This document shows positions 12,201 to 24,614 of a stretch of 64,000 nt of DNA, one piece after another. The first letter of the stretch is position 1. Each line of letters begins with the position of its first letter. Both the position numbers and the translations under genes were made by a program. Origin of the DNA: Diplocarpon mali (lineage: Eukaryota; Ascomycota; Leotiomycetes; Helotiales; Drepanopezizaceae); assembly GCA_024741835.1 (NCBI GenBank), contig JAENRP010000245.1, positions 1-64,000 of the forward strand, read 5' to 3'. The notes below the pieces were generated by a model, which was not told the DNA's origin, ran no database searches, and saw nothing but the letters and a program-made list of their open reading frames with translations.

Positions 12201-12680
12201 ATTAAACCTCTAGAGCTTTTAAACAATCGTTTAGCAACTCGCACTTGCTAGTGAGTAGTCACTTATTACTAGGAGACTTATACTTACGAGCTCTTACTCT
12301 CTTATAGTCATATTCATTTGTTTTCTCTTACTTTGCAGGGGCGGCCGGGGCTACGACGAGCAGGAGTTCCTTCTATATTTAAAAATTATTAGTATAAAGA
12401 CGATATTTTTAAATGATAAAGGAGGGTTATTTTTAGAAGAAGGGAAGGAGAACCTCTGTAATGGAAATACTCTATAGGAAGCCTAATAGAGCACTAGCGT
12501 AGAATCGCGAAGATTCTTAAGAGCGCTTATTGCCTATGGCGACCCTTCTCGTTCTAAAAGGAACGACCTTTAAAGGGGCAGTACGTGAGATAGAGCCTCT
12601 TTTCTTTATAACTGCTATTCTTTCTTTTATTTTATTTATATAGCTAAGCGATTCTAGGAGCATCGCCTAACTAAGGGGTA
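12201..12680 (+). other. 3' UTR of copia C with polypurine tract
   Basis: No ORF or known motif is visible in this 480-bp stretch after the RNase H and C-terminal codons. The purine-rich TAAGGGGTA at 12672-12680 directly precedes the 3' LTR and is the probable polypurine tract. Confidence 0.6.
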
Positions 12681-12877
12681 TATTGTATAAAATGGGCGGA
12701 GTCTCCACTTATTCTAAAGACCCTCTATATGACTCTGCTGAGTCATAGACTCTCCCTTTTCTTTCCGAAGTCTCCTTACCATATATACACTAGAGAACAA
12801 TACAATCAATCATCTTCCCTTACTTCTGCGAGCCTCCTAAGCGACCCAATGAAGGCCCTCCAGCCGACCGCACCATA
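12681..12877 (+). repeat. 3' LTR of copia C (197 bp)
   Basis: It starts TATTGTATAAAATGGG and ends CGCACCATA. It aligns without gaps to the 5' LTR at both ends I compared; the differences there are C/T or G/A. Confidence 0.94.
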
Positions 12878-15800
12878 ATTAGATCCTAAGATTTGGTCGA
12901 CTTCCTATTTCAGATAGGTATTAATAATAGTAAGATCTGCCGGTAGGTTAATCTACCTAGGCAAGGGGTTATTAGCGGCTCTCCTTAATCTGTCGGCGTA
13001 GAAGACGTTATATATTCGATAGGATAGGGGTAGGTCTACCTTATAAGAGTAGTAGACTAGGCTAATGATTTTAAAAGGGCCTATAATAGGAAAGTCGAGT
13101 TTATCAGAGGGTTAGTCTATTTTCCAAGCTCTCTTTATAATATATACTAGGTCTCCTAGGCCGAAGTCGGGTTAGTATCGCTTTTTATTTGCTTATTTGG
13201 ATTATCTCTTCTAAGCTATTAATATAGATTCTTAAGTAAATTGGACTGCTTTATCGATTCTTTTGGCCTATGCTTGCGCTTTTTCTCTATTTAGCTTCTC
13301 CTAAGTATTTAAGTGCTTAGTAGTATAAGCGGTCTAGTCAAAATCCAAGCAGGGTTTATAGCTATAATCGACTATAGAAAGGGAGAGGCCAGTTGACTCA
13401 TTTAGGCAAGCGGCGCCGGCGGCGTCTATAGCAAGGAGTAAGTCGGCCTAATTGTCCTAGAAGTAGTTGATAAAAGGGCATAGTTATATATCGATTATCT
13501 AATTAATAATCTTAGTCTATCCGTCTATTTAAGTGTATTTAAAGGTCGATAGCTAGAGCTTAACCTATACTAGTATTAATAATTTATTTATAAAGTCGAA
13601 GATAAACTAAGGTCCTTAGTCGCTAGTAATAGTAAGAGGGCTCCTTTTAAACCTTTAAATGTATTAGTAAAACAAGGAGGCGGCGGTCTGCGCAGTAGCC
13701 TTCTTTATTATTAGTAGGCAGATATGCCATTTAAAGAGTCGGTCAATTATAATAAATATAGTATCGCAGCTATTACTAATTGATTTAGGAGTATAGAAGT
13801 CTATAGATAAGTCGTCCTATATATATAAGAGGATAGGCAATAGTTTAAGGAGTCCTAGCGTCTTATCTTAAGGTTTATATAAACGTCGGCAGTTGTAATA
13901 GTTAGCGATATCCCCCTTTATATTATAGCAGTATATAGGCCACTAGTAGTAATATTAAAGGAACTATATAGTCTTAGTTCTTTTAAGGTAAGCTATTAAT
14001 ATACTATTATAGATTTAGTAGAGTAGGCAGGTGCAGAGATTGTCCGATTCTTTAGGAACTATTAGCCTTCTATTATATAAGAGTAGTCTATCCTCTAATA
14101 GGGTCTAAGGAGTCTCTTTTTTAAAAGCTTTCTCTTGCTTTAATTGTAGCAACTTATAAGTCCAGTTAGCGTTAAGGACTTCTTCTATTATCCGGAAATT
14201 GTTAATAGAAGAGTAGTTCTTAAGTGCCGTAGGGTCGACTAAAGCTATTATAAGATAATCCTAAAAAATACTAGCTAGGTTAAAAAGCTATCGGGTTCTC
14301 TCGGCTTCTTTTGCAGCTTTCTAAGTAGGCGTGAGTTTATCTTTCTATAATAGTATATCAGCTATTATATTCTCCTTTCTAAGGCGATAGGTGATCTAGT
14401 AATTATATCTAAAGAGTATATCTATCTATTGGATTTATTATTTATTAAAGAGTTTTTTAGTTCTAAAGTACTCTAAAGCCTTATAATCGGTAATTATTAA
14501 GAAGCTTAATATACTTTATAACTCTACGTCTTATTCCTTTAAAGCTAGTATAACCGCTAGTATCTCTTTATTATAGATTTCGTAATATGATTCGGCATTC
14601 TGCAATCCTTTAAAGAAGAAGGCAATAGGGTGCTATTATTTATCGTTCTTATCTTTTTAATTAAGTACTCCGGCTGCCGCTAGATCTAAGTAGTTAATCT
14701 TAATCCTTATTAATTGGTAGTTTTTAAAGTATAATAAAGTAGGAGCAATTAGTAGCCGCTTCTTTAATTATTCGAATGCATCCTATTATTCCTTAATTAA
14801 GGCGAATATCAGGCTAGTATCCTTTATTATAAGCTGATTAAAGGGGCGCGCAATTCGACCGTAGGCCTTGATAAATCTCTAATAAAAGTTGCAGAATCCT
14901 AAGAACGACTATACCTATTTCTTTATTAATAAAGAGGTCTATTCTTTAATAACCTTAACCTTAGTAGGGTCGACTTATACTCTTTAATTAATAATAATAA
15001 ACCCTAGGAATCTAATACTAATGACTTCAAATTCGCACTTTTTAATATCGACCTATAGGCCAGCTTTATATAGTCTTTCTAAGACCTATTTAATATAGCA
15101 TTAATACTCTTCCTTAGTTTTCGAAAAGATTAAGATATTATTAATATATATAAAGTAAAAGTTATTTAAATATTCTATTAGTATAGTATTAATATACTGC
15201 TAAAAGGTAGCTAGGCTATTATATAATCTAAAGGGGAGTACTACTAATTCAAAAGAGCTATACCTCATCCTAAAGGCTACCTATATTATAAAATCAGGGT
15301 CTATTAGGATGCGATAGAATGTATAGCAGACATTGAGCTTTATAAAGAGTATTGCATTCCTAAGTCGGTTAAGGGTTTCTATAATTAAAAGGAGAGGGTA
15401 CTGGTCTTTTTTAATAAGTCTATTCAATTCTTAATAGTTAATATAGAACCGCAAGCTGCCTTTAGGTTTCTTTATAAATAGGACAGGCGATAAGAAGGCA
15501 GTATTAGATAGTTATATAATTCTTTCTTTAAGTTATTTATAAGGTATTCCTTTATTTTCTTAAGTTCGGGCTTGCTTATTTTATATAAGTAGGCGGTTTT
15601 TATTATTAGTAGTAGTCCTTTGAACTCGATCTTATAATTGATTAATCGCAATAGAGGTAGCGTATTCGCGGCGCTTTTGGAAAAGTATATAACTAGGTTA
15701 TAGAAGAAGGGTAGTAACTTGGCGCGTAACTTATAGGCCTCCTAAGGTCCTAAAGCATTATACTCACTAAGCGCGTTAGGTTCTTCCTCTTCTATTGCAT

Positions 15801-16680
15801 AAATCGGGGTCTAATCCATTTTTAAGTTTAGTAGGCGAATAATAGCTTTGTATTAAGTTTAGATATAAGGGGTTCTCCTATCTCTTTTTTTAAAGAGGTG
15901 ATCTAATTCTATAAGCGTAACCGACCTAATCTTAGTATTAATCTAATAGAGGCTAACTTTAAAGGCTGGCCTTAAGATTATCAATATATCTATACTTATT
16001 GGTTAAAGGGTATTAATATTAAGTTCCTCTTTTTATTACTTATAATTAGTAAGGCAGGTATCAAAGTCTTATATCAGCATATCCTTAGACTTAGTCGGAG
16101 GGTCTTTAAGAGCTTTCGGCGGTCTAAGGATACTAGTCTTATTAAGCTATCGCTAGTCTTTCTAGTCGGCGTCCTATTAATCCAATTGATAAATATTAGG
16201 CTAATATAGCTTCTTCCTTTTACAATTGATAATTATATCTTATTCAGCTAGCTACTTGCGACCTAAGATCATATTGTATAAGCCTAAGTCGGCGGCTAAG
16301 AAGAACTATCCTTTGAAGTTGTATTTATCGATTGTAATATCTATTTATATATCCTATTGAATAGCCTTGCTAGGTTGTCTATTAAATCCTTGCAAGGGGA
16401 TCGGTCTCTTAAGGTAGTAAGTCGGTAGCTTTAGCTATATAATTAAAGAAGGGAGTATCTTGCGATTAATAATTCTTAAGGCATTAGCCCTATAGTCTAT
16501 TAGGGCTATTAGGTTAGTATAGCGCCCTTTTTAATAGAGTCGGCACTAGGTTACGAATTACTAGCCTTTAATTAGCCTAAATAGGTCGACCGATTCCTAG
16601 TATCAATTGCGCTCTAAGAGTGATACTTAAAATCCTAAAGCGATTCATTTCCTAATTCCTTTATATTATTTATTATCTTA
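12878..16680 (-). pseudogene. pol of gypsy B (protease, RT, RNase H, integrase)
   Basis: Protease lies at about 16500-16190 (ALID then MILGRK-LAE, matching the ALVDSGA and ILGxxWL blocks). Reverse transcriptase lies about 15800-14900, with YINNILIFSK at about 15125-15157 in place of the YVDDILVYS motif, so both catalytic Asp are lost. It is followed by the RFLGFII and VQSFLGF-CNFYQRFIK blocks. RNase H has TDYKALEYF at about 14480. Integrase includes the core at about 13800-13500 (DRLFKW, GPQFIF) and the GPFKI...DLPLSYRIYNVF C-terminal block near 13080-12980. EVDQIL at about 12885 begins the chromodomain. Gln/Trp nonsense codons recur throughout. Confidence 0.92.
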
Positions 16681-16689
16681 GTATTATTC

Positions 16690-18150
16690 TTTAGTTTATC
16701 GTAGCCTTTCTCTATTAGTATGATCTTATATTATTTAAGGCAGTCTTAGCTATAATGCCCTTTTTATCCATACTTATAGTAAGTATCGTTGGACTTCGGG
16801 GTTCGGTCGTAAAGGGCGCGTTTATCGTCTCTAGGTCCTAAAGGTCTAAGGGTAGTATTTAATTCCTTTTAAAAACAACTTAAGGCTTATTTATAGCGTA
16901 TAGGTCCTATTTATTATAAGGTAAAAGAGGGCTGGTTAGAAATTTTAGCCTAATACTTATTATAATTAAAGCATTATAATAAAAGGCAGAGTTATCAGTT
17001 CTCCTTATTTATAAACCATTTAGCTAAGTCTTTAAGGTAATCGAACTTCCGATCGGAGAGTTGCTTTAGCAAAGACACTTTTACCTTATCCTAAAGCGCC
17101 TTATATTAATCGTTAGTCAACTTCCCTAATTTAGAAGCTAATCTGCAGAAGTCGGCTTAAAAGGCTATAAAAGGGGTATTTCCCTATTTAAGCTTTATCT
17201 AATTGTCTTTAGCTATCTATTGCTCTATTTCTTTACTAACTCTATAAGCCCTTTATAAGATTTAGAATAGCTGCGCAGCTGTTTCGATTTGTCCGATAGA
17301 TCCTTTTATAAGCCGATCTTAGATTAAACTTCAAGCGTCTCCTATTATTAAACTAATAGCATATACTAAGGCGACCGATTCGTTAGGGAACTTTATATAA
17401 TTAACCTTTATCTTCTACTATATATTAAAGATCCAGTCCTTAACCTTTATATCTCCTTTACTTAAGAAAGGGTTCAGATCTTTGATCTTTGCTAGGCGGA
17501 CCTGGCGACTAGGTTTAGGGGTATTAGAGTAGGGTTCCCTTTCGATAGGCTGTCTAAGCTAGGCGGTGGGGGGATCTCTGTAGGGATTTTCGAAGAGAGG
17601 TCGGCTTTATAGAGTAAGGGTAGCCGGCTAGCTAGCTAAGTTCGTATGTTATTATTCTTCTATTAAGTTCCTTTAATACGCGCTAGTCTCCTAGGTCGTT
17701 TTAAGCTCTTCTTACAGCTGCGCAGTTATAGGTATAATCGCTTCCTCTATTCTTTAGATATAATTATAAAAACTCTAAACTATTAAATCTTATTATTTAA
17801 TATATTAATAGTAGTATTCTATTAGGCGTTCCTTTACTGCTAGTCGATCCTTATATATGGTAGATCTCTTGCCTGCCTTAATTCAAAACCTTAGTAATAT
17901 AAAGAAGTCGTCTCTCTTAGCCTTTATATTAGTATAAAAGATAGGTTAGATTAAGGCTTCTTATTTAAAAGAGGTCGATATATCTTTTATATTATATAAG
18001 GTTCGTTTCGGAAAGGGGGCTAGTTAAGGCTTGCTAGCAGAGTCGGCTAGTATAGGAGATTCGTCGTCCGCAGGGTTTTAAAGGGTATCCTCTCTAATTA
18101 AAAGGTTGCTTAACTTAAGAGGTACTAGCATTATTATCTTAGGATTGATT
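16690..18150 (-). pseudogene. gag of gypsy B
   Basis: The Retrotrans_gag-like core is readable at about 17440-17050 (VNYIKFPNESVALVYAISL). A zinc knuckle at about 16745-16786 reads YYKYG-KGHYS-DC, where the first two Cys of a CCHC have become Tyr (TGT to TAT) and the Gln codons have become stops. The upstream part is charged and of low similarity to anything I know. Start codon not identified. Confidence 0.85.
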
Positions 18151-18470
18151 TTCCTAAAGTAAAAGGTCCTCTTATAACGTTTTCGTCTTACTAAGGGCTA
18201 TAGTTGGGAAATGCTTTAACTTATAAATTCTATAATTTCTTTTAAAGTCAGCTAAAAGCTACTAACTATCGATAGTTATTCTAGCTAAGTCCACTAGCTC
18301 TTCTTTCGATTCTTGAGTTTAAGAAAGGACCGAATATCAAGGCCATTCTTCAGATTGCTTCTACGTATTATAAGAGTCGGTTGAAAGAAGGGTCTCTATA
18401 GGGGTACTAGTCCTTTGCTAAGTATATTATATCGCCTTATAAGGCTAGAGGGGATATAAGCTTTGAATTA
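18151..18470 (-). other. 5' leader of gypsy B
   Basis: About 320 bp between the 5' LTR and gag. I found no convincing tRNA-complementary PBS next to the LTR and no ORF of note. Confidence 0.5.
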
Positions 18471-18728
18471 TATAATAGCGGAAGCAAAGCATAAGTCGAT
18501 AAAGTCATTAAGATTAAGGCTGCTAAATCATATAGAATTCAAAGCTAAGGAGTATATATAAAGTAGCAAACCTCTCCCTTAATATGCCTCCTTAGCCTAA
18601 GACCTAGAAAGGTCGATTTCTACCAACTACTTATATTCTGCCTACTAAAGGAAAGGTATGACTATAAGACGTCGCATCTACTGTATTAGTCGCAGGTGCT
18701 TTGACAGTTCCTTGACACGACTGTGACA
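18471..18728 (-). repeat. 5' LTR of gypsy B (258 bp)
   Basis: This is the direct partner of 4187-4444. Its outer end (TGTGACA at 18722-18728) is intact, while the inner end has decayed from TGTGACGGCGG to TATAATAGCGG by transitions only. Confidence 0.93.
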
Positions 18729-19833
18729 AGTATGGATTCTTTATAAGTGCAATCGCCCTTATATTATCTGCTTAGAGATTAATACAGTTCCTGTCTTATC
18801 TAATATACTTAGCGAAACCTAAATCTTTTAGAACTTAGGCGATTTATAATCCTTGCTTGCAATTTGATAATATCGATATATATTCGGCCTTAGTGCTTGC
18901 GGTAGCTATTAATTTCTACTTCCTACTTCCTTATAATATAGGTCTACTATATAGTATTGCTATACTTCCAGATATACTTTTCCAACCTTTTATATTTACC
19001 TAATTAGAATTGGTATATACCTTAAGCTTTACGCTTATATATTTTATTAGTTTGTATCTTACCTTTTATATGATTATCAATCGAAGGTACCTTCTAAGTC
19101 GCTTAACTGCATTCTTATATTAAATCGTCAGATCCTTTAGGTTTTGACTAAGTTGCTTAATAATAAAGGCGATATCTGGTCTTATATATACTATAGTATA
19201 TATAATCGCTTTAATATCCTATTAGTACTTCTTTAGATCTCTTCTTTACTTATTTTCATTAGTAGGCTTTAATTTGTTATACTTTCCTTCGATTGGAGTA
19301 CGCTTTAGCTTAAAATTAGAAGTATAAGTAGAGAGTCCTATTCGGTCTAGGATCTTCTTAATATATTGCTCTTAGTCTAACTAGAGTTCTTAAGTAGAGC
19401 GGTTCCTTATGATGCAAATGCTAAGGATCTTATAAATTCCCCTTAGATCCTTAGTATTAAAACGTTTCCGAATAGTTATAAAGAACCAATCTAATTAAGT
19501 AGTTGTTTTCGCAGCTATAGTAATATTATTAATATATAGTAGCAACTTGATTCTACGATTAATATAGGTAAATAGATAAGGGTTAGCTAGGCTTTAAACA
19601 AATCCTATTTCTATTAAAGTAGAGCTATATAAAAGGTTCCAATCATAGGCTGATTATTTGAGCCTATAGATACTGCGGAGTATATAAAGAGAGTGGCCAG
19701 CGCGTATAGAAATACCGTTAGGTTAAGAGAGAAAAATCCGTTCCTTTATAATCGCTTTAGTAAATGCATTTTTAATATCGTACTATTTATATTTAAGGTT
19801 CTTAGCGACTACTATTGCTATAAATATATAAAG

Positions 19834-20028
19834 TGTTGAGATGGGTGATACAGCCATCACTCCGATGTATTGTCATGTGACCCTACTGCTTAGTCAGTAG
19901 GATGTTGATACGTATATAGCTATAGGGAAGAAAGGGGTAACCTTCCTTCCCTAACTCTTACCAATATATCGACCATCGACCTCTAGAAGCCTCCTTTACC
20001 TACTGCGCCGACTCACTTAAGCTCAAAA
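19834..20028 (+). repeat. Solo LTR of copia family A inside A2 RT
   Basis: A 195-bp LTR from TGTTGAGATGGG to CTTAAGCTCAAAA, flanked by a perfect 5-bp duplication TAAAG (19829-19833, 20029-20033). A2 pol resumes on both sides. It is far less RIP-mutated than the other A LTRs (CATGTGACC, CCGATG and CAGCC are retained). It therefore probably arrived after the main RIP episode, or escaped because it is short. It shows that family A was still mobile after A2 landed. Confidence 0.93.
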
Positions 20029-21831
20029 TAAAGGGTATTTATACGAACTATTAGTGCGAATATATTAAAGTAATCTTCTCTATACTATTAGGAGAAGCCC
20101 TTAACTATAAGCCTTGCCTTATAACGTTCTATAGTCCTATTTGCATATATCTTAATTGTAAAGACCTACTTTATTAATACTAGGTTTACGTCCTTTAGCG
20201 TTAATTCCTTTATCTATATGCTATTTGCAATAAGAGAGCTTATCTCCTCTTAGATTGCCTTATTCTATACTACTCTATTTTCTAGATTGTTAATAGCTTT
20301 ATTATATATCTTTAAAAGAGAGATTTTCATTATCTTCCTAGTGGCTAAGAATATATTATCTTTATCGAAGCTCTATTGAAGTTCGAGCTTATAAATCCTA
20401 TGCGCTATTATAGCCTAGATATGCTTAGACTTGCGTTTATCTAAGGTATCTTCTAATTCTAGGTCTCTATTCCTCTTTAAAGGCGTAGGTTCGGCTATAG
20501 GTTCTATAGGCTTATTATCTAAGGAATCGCTTTTTAGTAGTAGAGGCTTATTATTACTTATATCTATTTTAAGAATATCCTTTACTATAGGTGCTTTAAC
20601 TAAAGGGATAATAATATTAAAGTTATTTTATACTTTAGGCAGTTTGCAAATAATAAGAATAGTCTATTCGGCCTTTAGGTAATTAGCAGGTTGTCGATTA
20701 GCAAGTGCGCTTAATATACTTAAGTTAAGAGAAAGGGGTTATTAGTTCGGCTTAATAGTATTACTATTAAGTAGTATACCTTACGAATCTTTAAGTATAT
20801 AGAGCTTTAAGGATAGCTCCTTTCTATTTTAAGATTTATCGAACTTAACTATTAAGGATATAATTACTTGCCTTAGATCTAGCGCATATACTATCTATTG
20901 CTTTATTATCTATTTAATATACTTAATAAATATATATTCTTTACCTTAGTCTATTAGCTTCTTACTCTTTATACCTACGGGCTAGGACTTTAGGCTAATA
21001 TAGGAGTAGTAGACGCTTTTAAAGACGCAGATATAGTCTAAGCTTAGTTTCTATTTAAAATATGCCTTATATAGTAATATTCAGGTGCTATTGATTATTA
21101 GTCTACTACTTATTCTATTTCGCAAGTATACGTCTGCCTTTACCGCAAGGTCCTAGAATTCCAGTAGTAAATCAGCATCTTATAATAAAGCGTAATAGTT
21201 AGTCTCTACTTGCTAAATGCTTCGCTTGGTAATGCTATTTTAATAGGAACCTTTATATATTATAGTTAGTTTATAATAAACTCCTTATTTTGCCTATTTA
21301 TTAAGCTTTGCCCTAATCTTTAATGCGTTATCAGACTTAATAGCTATTAGCTTTAATTAAGTCTGGCATTCTTCTATTACTTTTTAAGTTTCTAGCTTTT
21401 TTATAAGCTTAGATTTAGTTCTAGCACAAATAGTTTATATTTGCTAAGTGGAATTATCTACTATTTAAGAAAACCAATTATTTCCTTTAATTAAGGTTGT
21501 AAATAATCTAGTAGTATTAATAGATATTAGTGCTAGTATTAAGTCTTTTTATAGACTAAGCTTTATTTGCATCTGATTTTGAAGTTTTATTAGCTTGCGA
21601 ATTCGGCATACTAAGCGATCCTTTAATACTTAGATCTTCCGTTTTAGGGTTAAGACCTTATATAGGCCCTTTAATTTCTCTAGCTTTAAATATGCAAATC
21701 TTTTATATATTAGCTAATACTTTAATAGGCTTTTAGCTTTTAATAGCTTTAATAGCCTATTATCAATTAATACTTTATTATTAATAGCTAAAAAGGAATA
21801 GTAATAGTAGTTTAAGGTTTTACCGTTTTCT

Positions 21832-22302
21832 AATTGCAAGCTTGGCTTAGGAGTCGTTTTTAATAAAACCGCAAGATCTACTTGCGGTCCTAGCTTAAGA
21901 GTCGATTTCTTAGAAATAGCGAGATCTACTTGCGGTCCTAGCTTAAGAGCTGTTTTTAGCAAATCTGCGAAGTTCACTTGCAGTCTTAGTTTAAGAGTTA
22001 TTTCCGCGAATTTCACTTGCGATCTTAGCTTAAGAGTTATTATTAGCGAATCTGTAAAATCCACTTATAGGCCTAGCCTAAGAGTTATTTCTATTAAATT
22101 CACTTATAGTCTTAGCTTAAGAGTTATCTTTAAAGATACTTTGCAATCTACTTATAATCCTAGCTTAAGAGTCATTTTCGCGAATTTCACTTGTGATCCT
22201 AGCTTAAGAGTCTATCTATTTTCCCTCTTTTTACTTAATTGTATTAAGGCAAAGAGTGCACTTTCCTTAAAGGAATCCACTTATAGGTTTAGCTTAGGAG
22301 TC
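21832..22302 (-). repeat. In-frame array of ten 24-bp palindromic units in copia A2
   Basis: Units begin (plus coordinates) at 21832, 21880, 21928, 21976, 22015, 22063, 22102, 22150, 22189 and 22279. Spacings are 48, 48, 48, 39, 48, 39, 48, 39 and 90 bp, the same order as A1 read from its other end, with one additional 48-bp unit. The minus strand encodes TLKLGxQV repeats with 5- or 8-residue linkers. The unit-number difference between copies points to in-register gain or loss. Confidence 0.9.
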
Positions 22303-24176
22303 ATTTTTTATAATATCACCTTTAAGATAATATAAAGTCTATCTTTAATTTTAACTTTAAAGATCATTTTATAATTATTATTTATAAATTATATAAATTA
22401 ATTATTAAAAATTCTTATATAATTCAACTCTATATAGATCTTATAGCTAGATAAAAGATTAATGCTTAAGCTAGGTATAAGGAGAACATTTTGCAAAAGG
22501 AAAGAAATGCTAGCAATATTTATCTCTACTATACTTATTAAGTCTATATATAACCTTTTACTACTTACTTTAATAGAGCGCCTTTTTATTTTAATAAGCA
22601 GGCCTTTAAATAGGTAAGGTTTATCAATTATATATACTATACAATTAGTATTATTATACTAGTCAGATTTAAAGATCTTATAAAGATCGGCTTTTAAAAT
22701 ATAGGTATTTTTATTATAATTATTATTTGAATTATTAAAAGTGGATTTAGATTTAAATAACCTACTATTATTATTAGAGGTATTTGCTAAAGTTTTGGCT
22801 AAATAGCCTTTTCCTTTGCCTTTCTTTAATAGTTGCAGCCTTTGATAGGATAAGGGCAGTTTGCTTCTTAACTTCTACTTTAATTGCTTTTTAATATTAA
22901 AGCTAGCAACTATATCGATCAATTGCCTTTTAACTTTATAATTAGTAATATTATAAGTACTATTATAAAAGTAGTATCCTTAATAAGCTTAAGGGCTTAT
23001 CTTATGCTCCTTCCTCTTCTTAGGCTTATCGTTGCCTTATAATATAGTATTTGCTAATTTAGAGTATCCTTTAAAGTCTTACTTAATAGTTTAAAGGAGG
23101 TCGATCTTCTTATAAATCTTAAGGTTGGATTAGATAAGAAGAGATTGTTTTATAATAGTAAACTTAAGAGGGAGGCTATTAAGTAGGAAACTAAAAAGCT
23201 GTGTTTCTTTGAAAGTTATAACTATCTTAAGATCTACGGCTCTTACTCTCCTCTTTACTTTATATAGTATAGATTAAGTAGAGTCTATATTTATATCTAT
23301 ATCCTTACTATCTTTATCTTTTTTATATTAAAATAAAGTGATCTACTATAGTAGATGCTAAATATTAAAGGCAGTTATCTAAGAGTATTTTACCTTTAAA
23401 GTATCTTATCTTATCTTTATATTATTATAAACTTAAATAAAATCTCAGTCTTTATTGCTTAAACCTCTATTGATCTTAAGCTTGCATTTAGCTAAGGCTA
23501 GCCTATACTCCTTCTCCTTTTCTATATTTAAAATCTACCTTTAGGATTCTCAATTATTATCTACTAAAGCTCTTAAGCTAAGCTTATTTAGTATATCTGG
23601 TAAATCCTTAGCAATTATATTAGCTATTAAAGTAGAAGTAGACGAATCGGTAGAGGGAATATAGGAGGCTATTCTTATATATTTAATAAGTGTCTTTTGA
23701 ATCGCCATTTTAATGCCTTTGCTTTTAAAGTAAAGCTTTAAATCGTCGGACTATTATTACTAGTTCTTTTAAAAGAGTTAGAGGTCTTTAGGTCTAGTAT
23801 TTCGATTGGAATCGGAAGCTATTGCTATTTCAAATAGAATTGCGTTTAAAATCAAATAAATTAAATGGTTAAAGGCACTCCTCCTATTGAAAAGTCGAAA
23901 TGATTAAATAGCAGGTATTATAGAAGTATTAAATAAGGAGGAAGTCCTCTTATTGAAAAGGGTTTTTAGACTGTAACGCAGGGAATCATACCTCTTACGA
24001 AATACAGTAAAGCAAGGAATCACACCTCTTGCAGTATAGGTTGGCTAAATAGGGAATTATACCTCTTATTCGCCGATTGCTCGCCTCTTACTATAAGTCT
24101 TATTCAACTTCCTACTAATAGTTGCAGCGCAAGTGCTTTCTAAGGGAAGTTAATGATCTATTATCAGTCTATCCAA

Positions 24177-24187
24177 GGCTTATAACC
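24177..24187 (-). other. Primer-binding site of copia A2
   Basis: GGTTATAAGCC (minus strand) immediately after the 5' LTR. With one RIP change reverted it is GGTTATGAGCC, complementary to the anticodon stem-loop of initiator tRNA-Met. The same site is found in A3 at 44760-44770. Confidence 0.75.
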
Positions 24188-24315
24188 TATTAAGCTTAAG
24201 TGAGTTGGTGCAGTAGGTAATGGAAACTTCTAAAGGTCGATAGTCGATATATTAGTAAGAGTTAAGGAAGGAAGGTTACCCCTTTCTTCCCTATAGCTAT
24301 ATACATATCAATATC
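24188..24315 (-). repeat. 5' LTR of copia A2, first piece
   Basis: 128 bp of the A LTR, cut at 24315 by the D block. The remaining 67-72 bp are at 43808-43879, and together they give one 195-bp LTR after removing one copy of the duplication ATATC (24311-24315, 43808-43812). Confidence 0.92.
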
Positions 24316-24614
24316 TATTGGTACGCAGATTCCTATGCAGGAGGCAAGCTGCCCTCGTTCCTGGGGTCATCCTACACAGCTGTACCATATGCAATATAAG
24401 GGGTTTTGTATGTATTTCGGACGGCTGTTTAGCTAAAGGACTTCGGAAGGATATTTATATACAGCTAAGAAGGACTATAGGAGAGAGGATATTTATAAAT
24501 ATAAAGGTACTATCTTAGTTATATAAAGATAGATAGATATTATAATAGATTCTTTTTAATAATAAGTATTTAACTATATTTATATAAATATCAATTACTA
24601 GTATAGAACCTATA
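24316..24614 (+). repeat. 5' LTR of copia D1 (299 bp)
   Basis: It starts TATTGGTACGCAG (originally TGTTGG) and ends GAACCTATA (originally CCTACA). All four complete D LTRs in the window are exactly 299 bp. Confidence 0.93.

Larger units (their letters stand above)
6303..12877 (+). mobile_element. Copia element C, complete but RIP-inactivated (6,575 bp)
   Basis: Two LTRs of exactly 197 bp (6303-6499, 12681-12877) and a perfect 5-bp duplication ATTAG (6298-6302, 12878-12882) bound it. It is inserted in the chromodomain codons of gypsy B on the opposite strand. Inside are a PBS, a single degraded gag-pol frame and a purine tract. It is unrelated in LTR sequence to families A and D, and no 24-bp palindrome was seen in it. 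Confidence 0.95.
4187..18728 (-). mobile_element. Ty3/gypsy element B with chromodomain, interrupted by copia C
   Basis: Two 258-bp LTRs in direct orientation (4187-4444, 18471-18728) flank a - strand gag-pol. The 5-bp duplication is AGTGT (4182-4186) / AGTAT (18729-18733), one transition apart, inside the RNase H-proximal part of A2 pol. Without copia C the element is about 8.0 kb. Order on the minus strand: gag (about 18150-16690), protease, RT, RNase H, integrase, a chromodomain split by C, then an additional ORF reaching the polypurine tract. The chromodomain and domain order place it among fungal chromovirus-type gypsy elements. Confidence 0.92.
18734..24176 (-). pseudogene. gag-pol of copia A2 with 5' leader
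   Basis: Minus-strand order: leader (24176 to about 23710), Gag from a probable ATG near 23709 (MAIQKTLIKYIRIA), a knuckle near 22980 (YYFYNSTYNITNY, formerly CysCys-type), a protease remnant near 22650, the palindrome array (21832-22302), GAG-pre-integrase and integrase (about 21720-20800), RT (about 20180-19200) and RNase H (about 19080-18830). The RT motif near 19513-19545 reads YINNI, so both catalytic Asp codons are mutated. A solo LTR interrupts RT at 19834-20028. In the leader, the phrase GGAATCAYACCTCTT (plus strand) occurs three times at 23982, 24016 and 24053. Confidence 0.9.

Noticed and set aside
1..24187. A giant inverted repeat (A1 against A2) as a single palindromic element
   Set aside because: The arms are two separate copia copies: A2 has its own LTRs and the CTATT duplication inside A1.
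24318..24518. 66-codon plus ORF
   Set aside because: Lies within the D LTR; no support as a gene.
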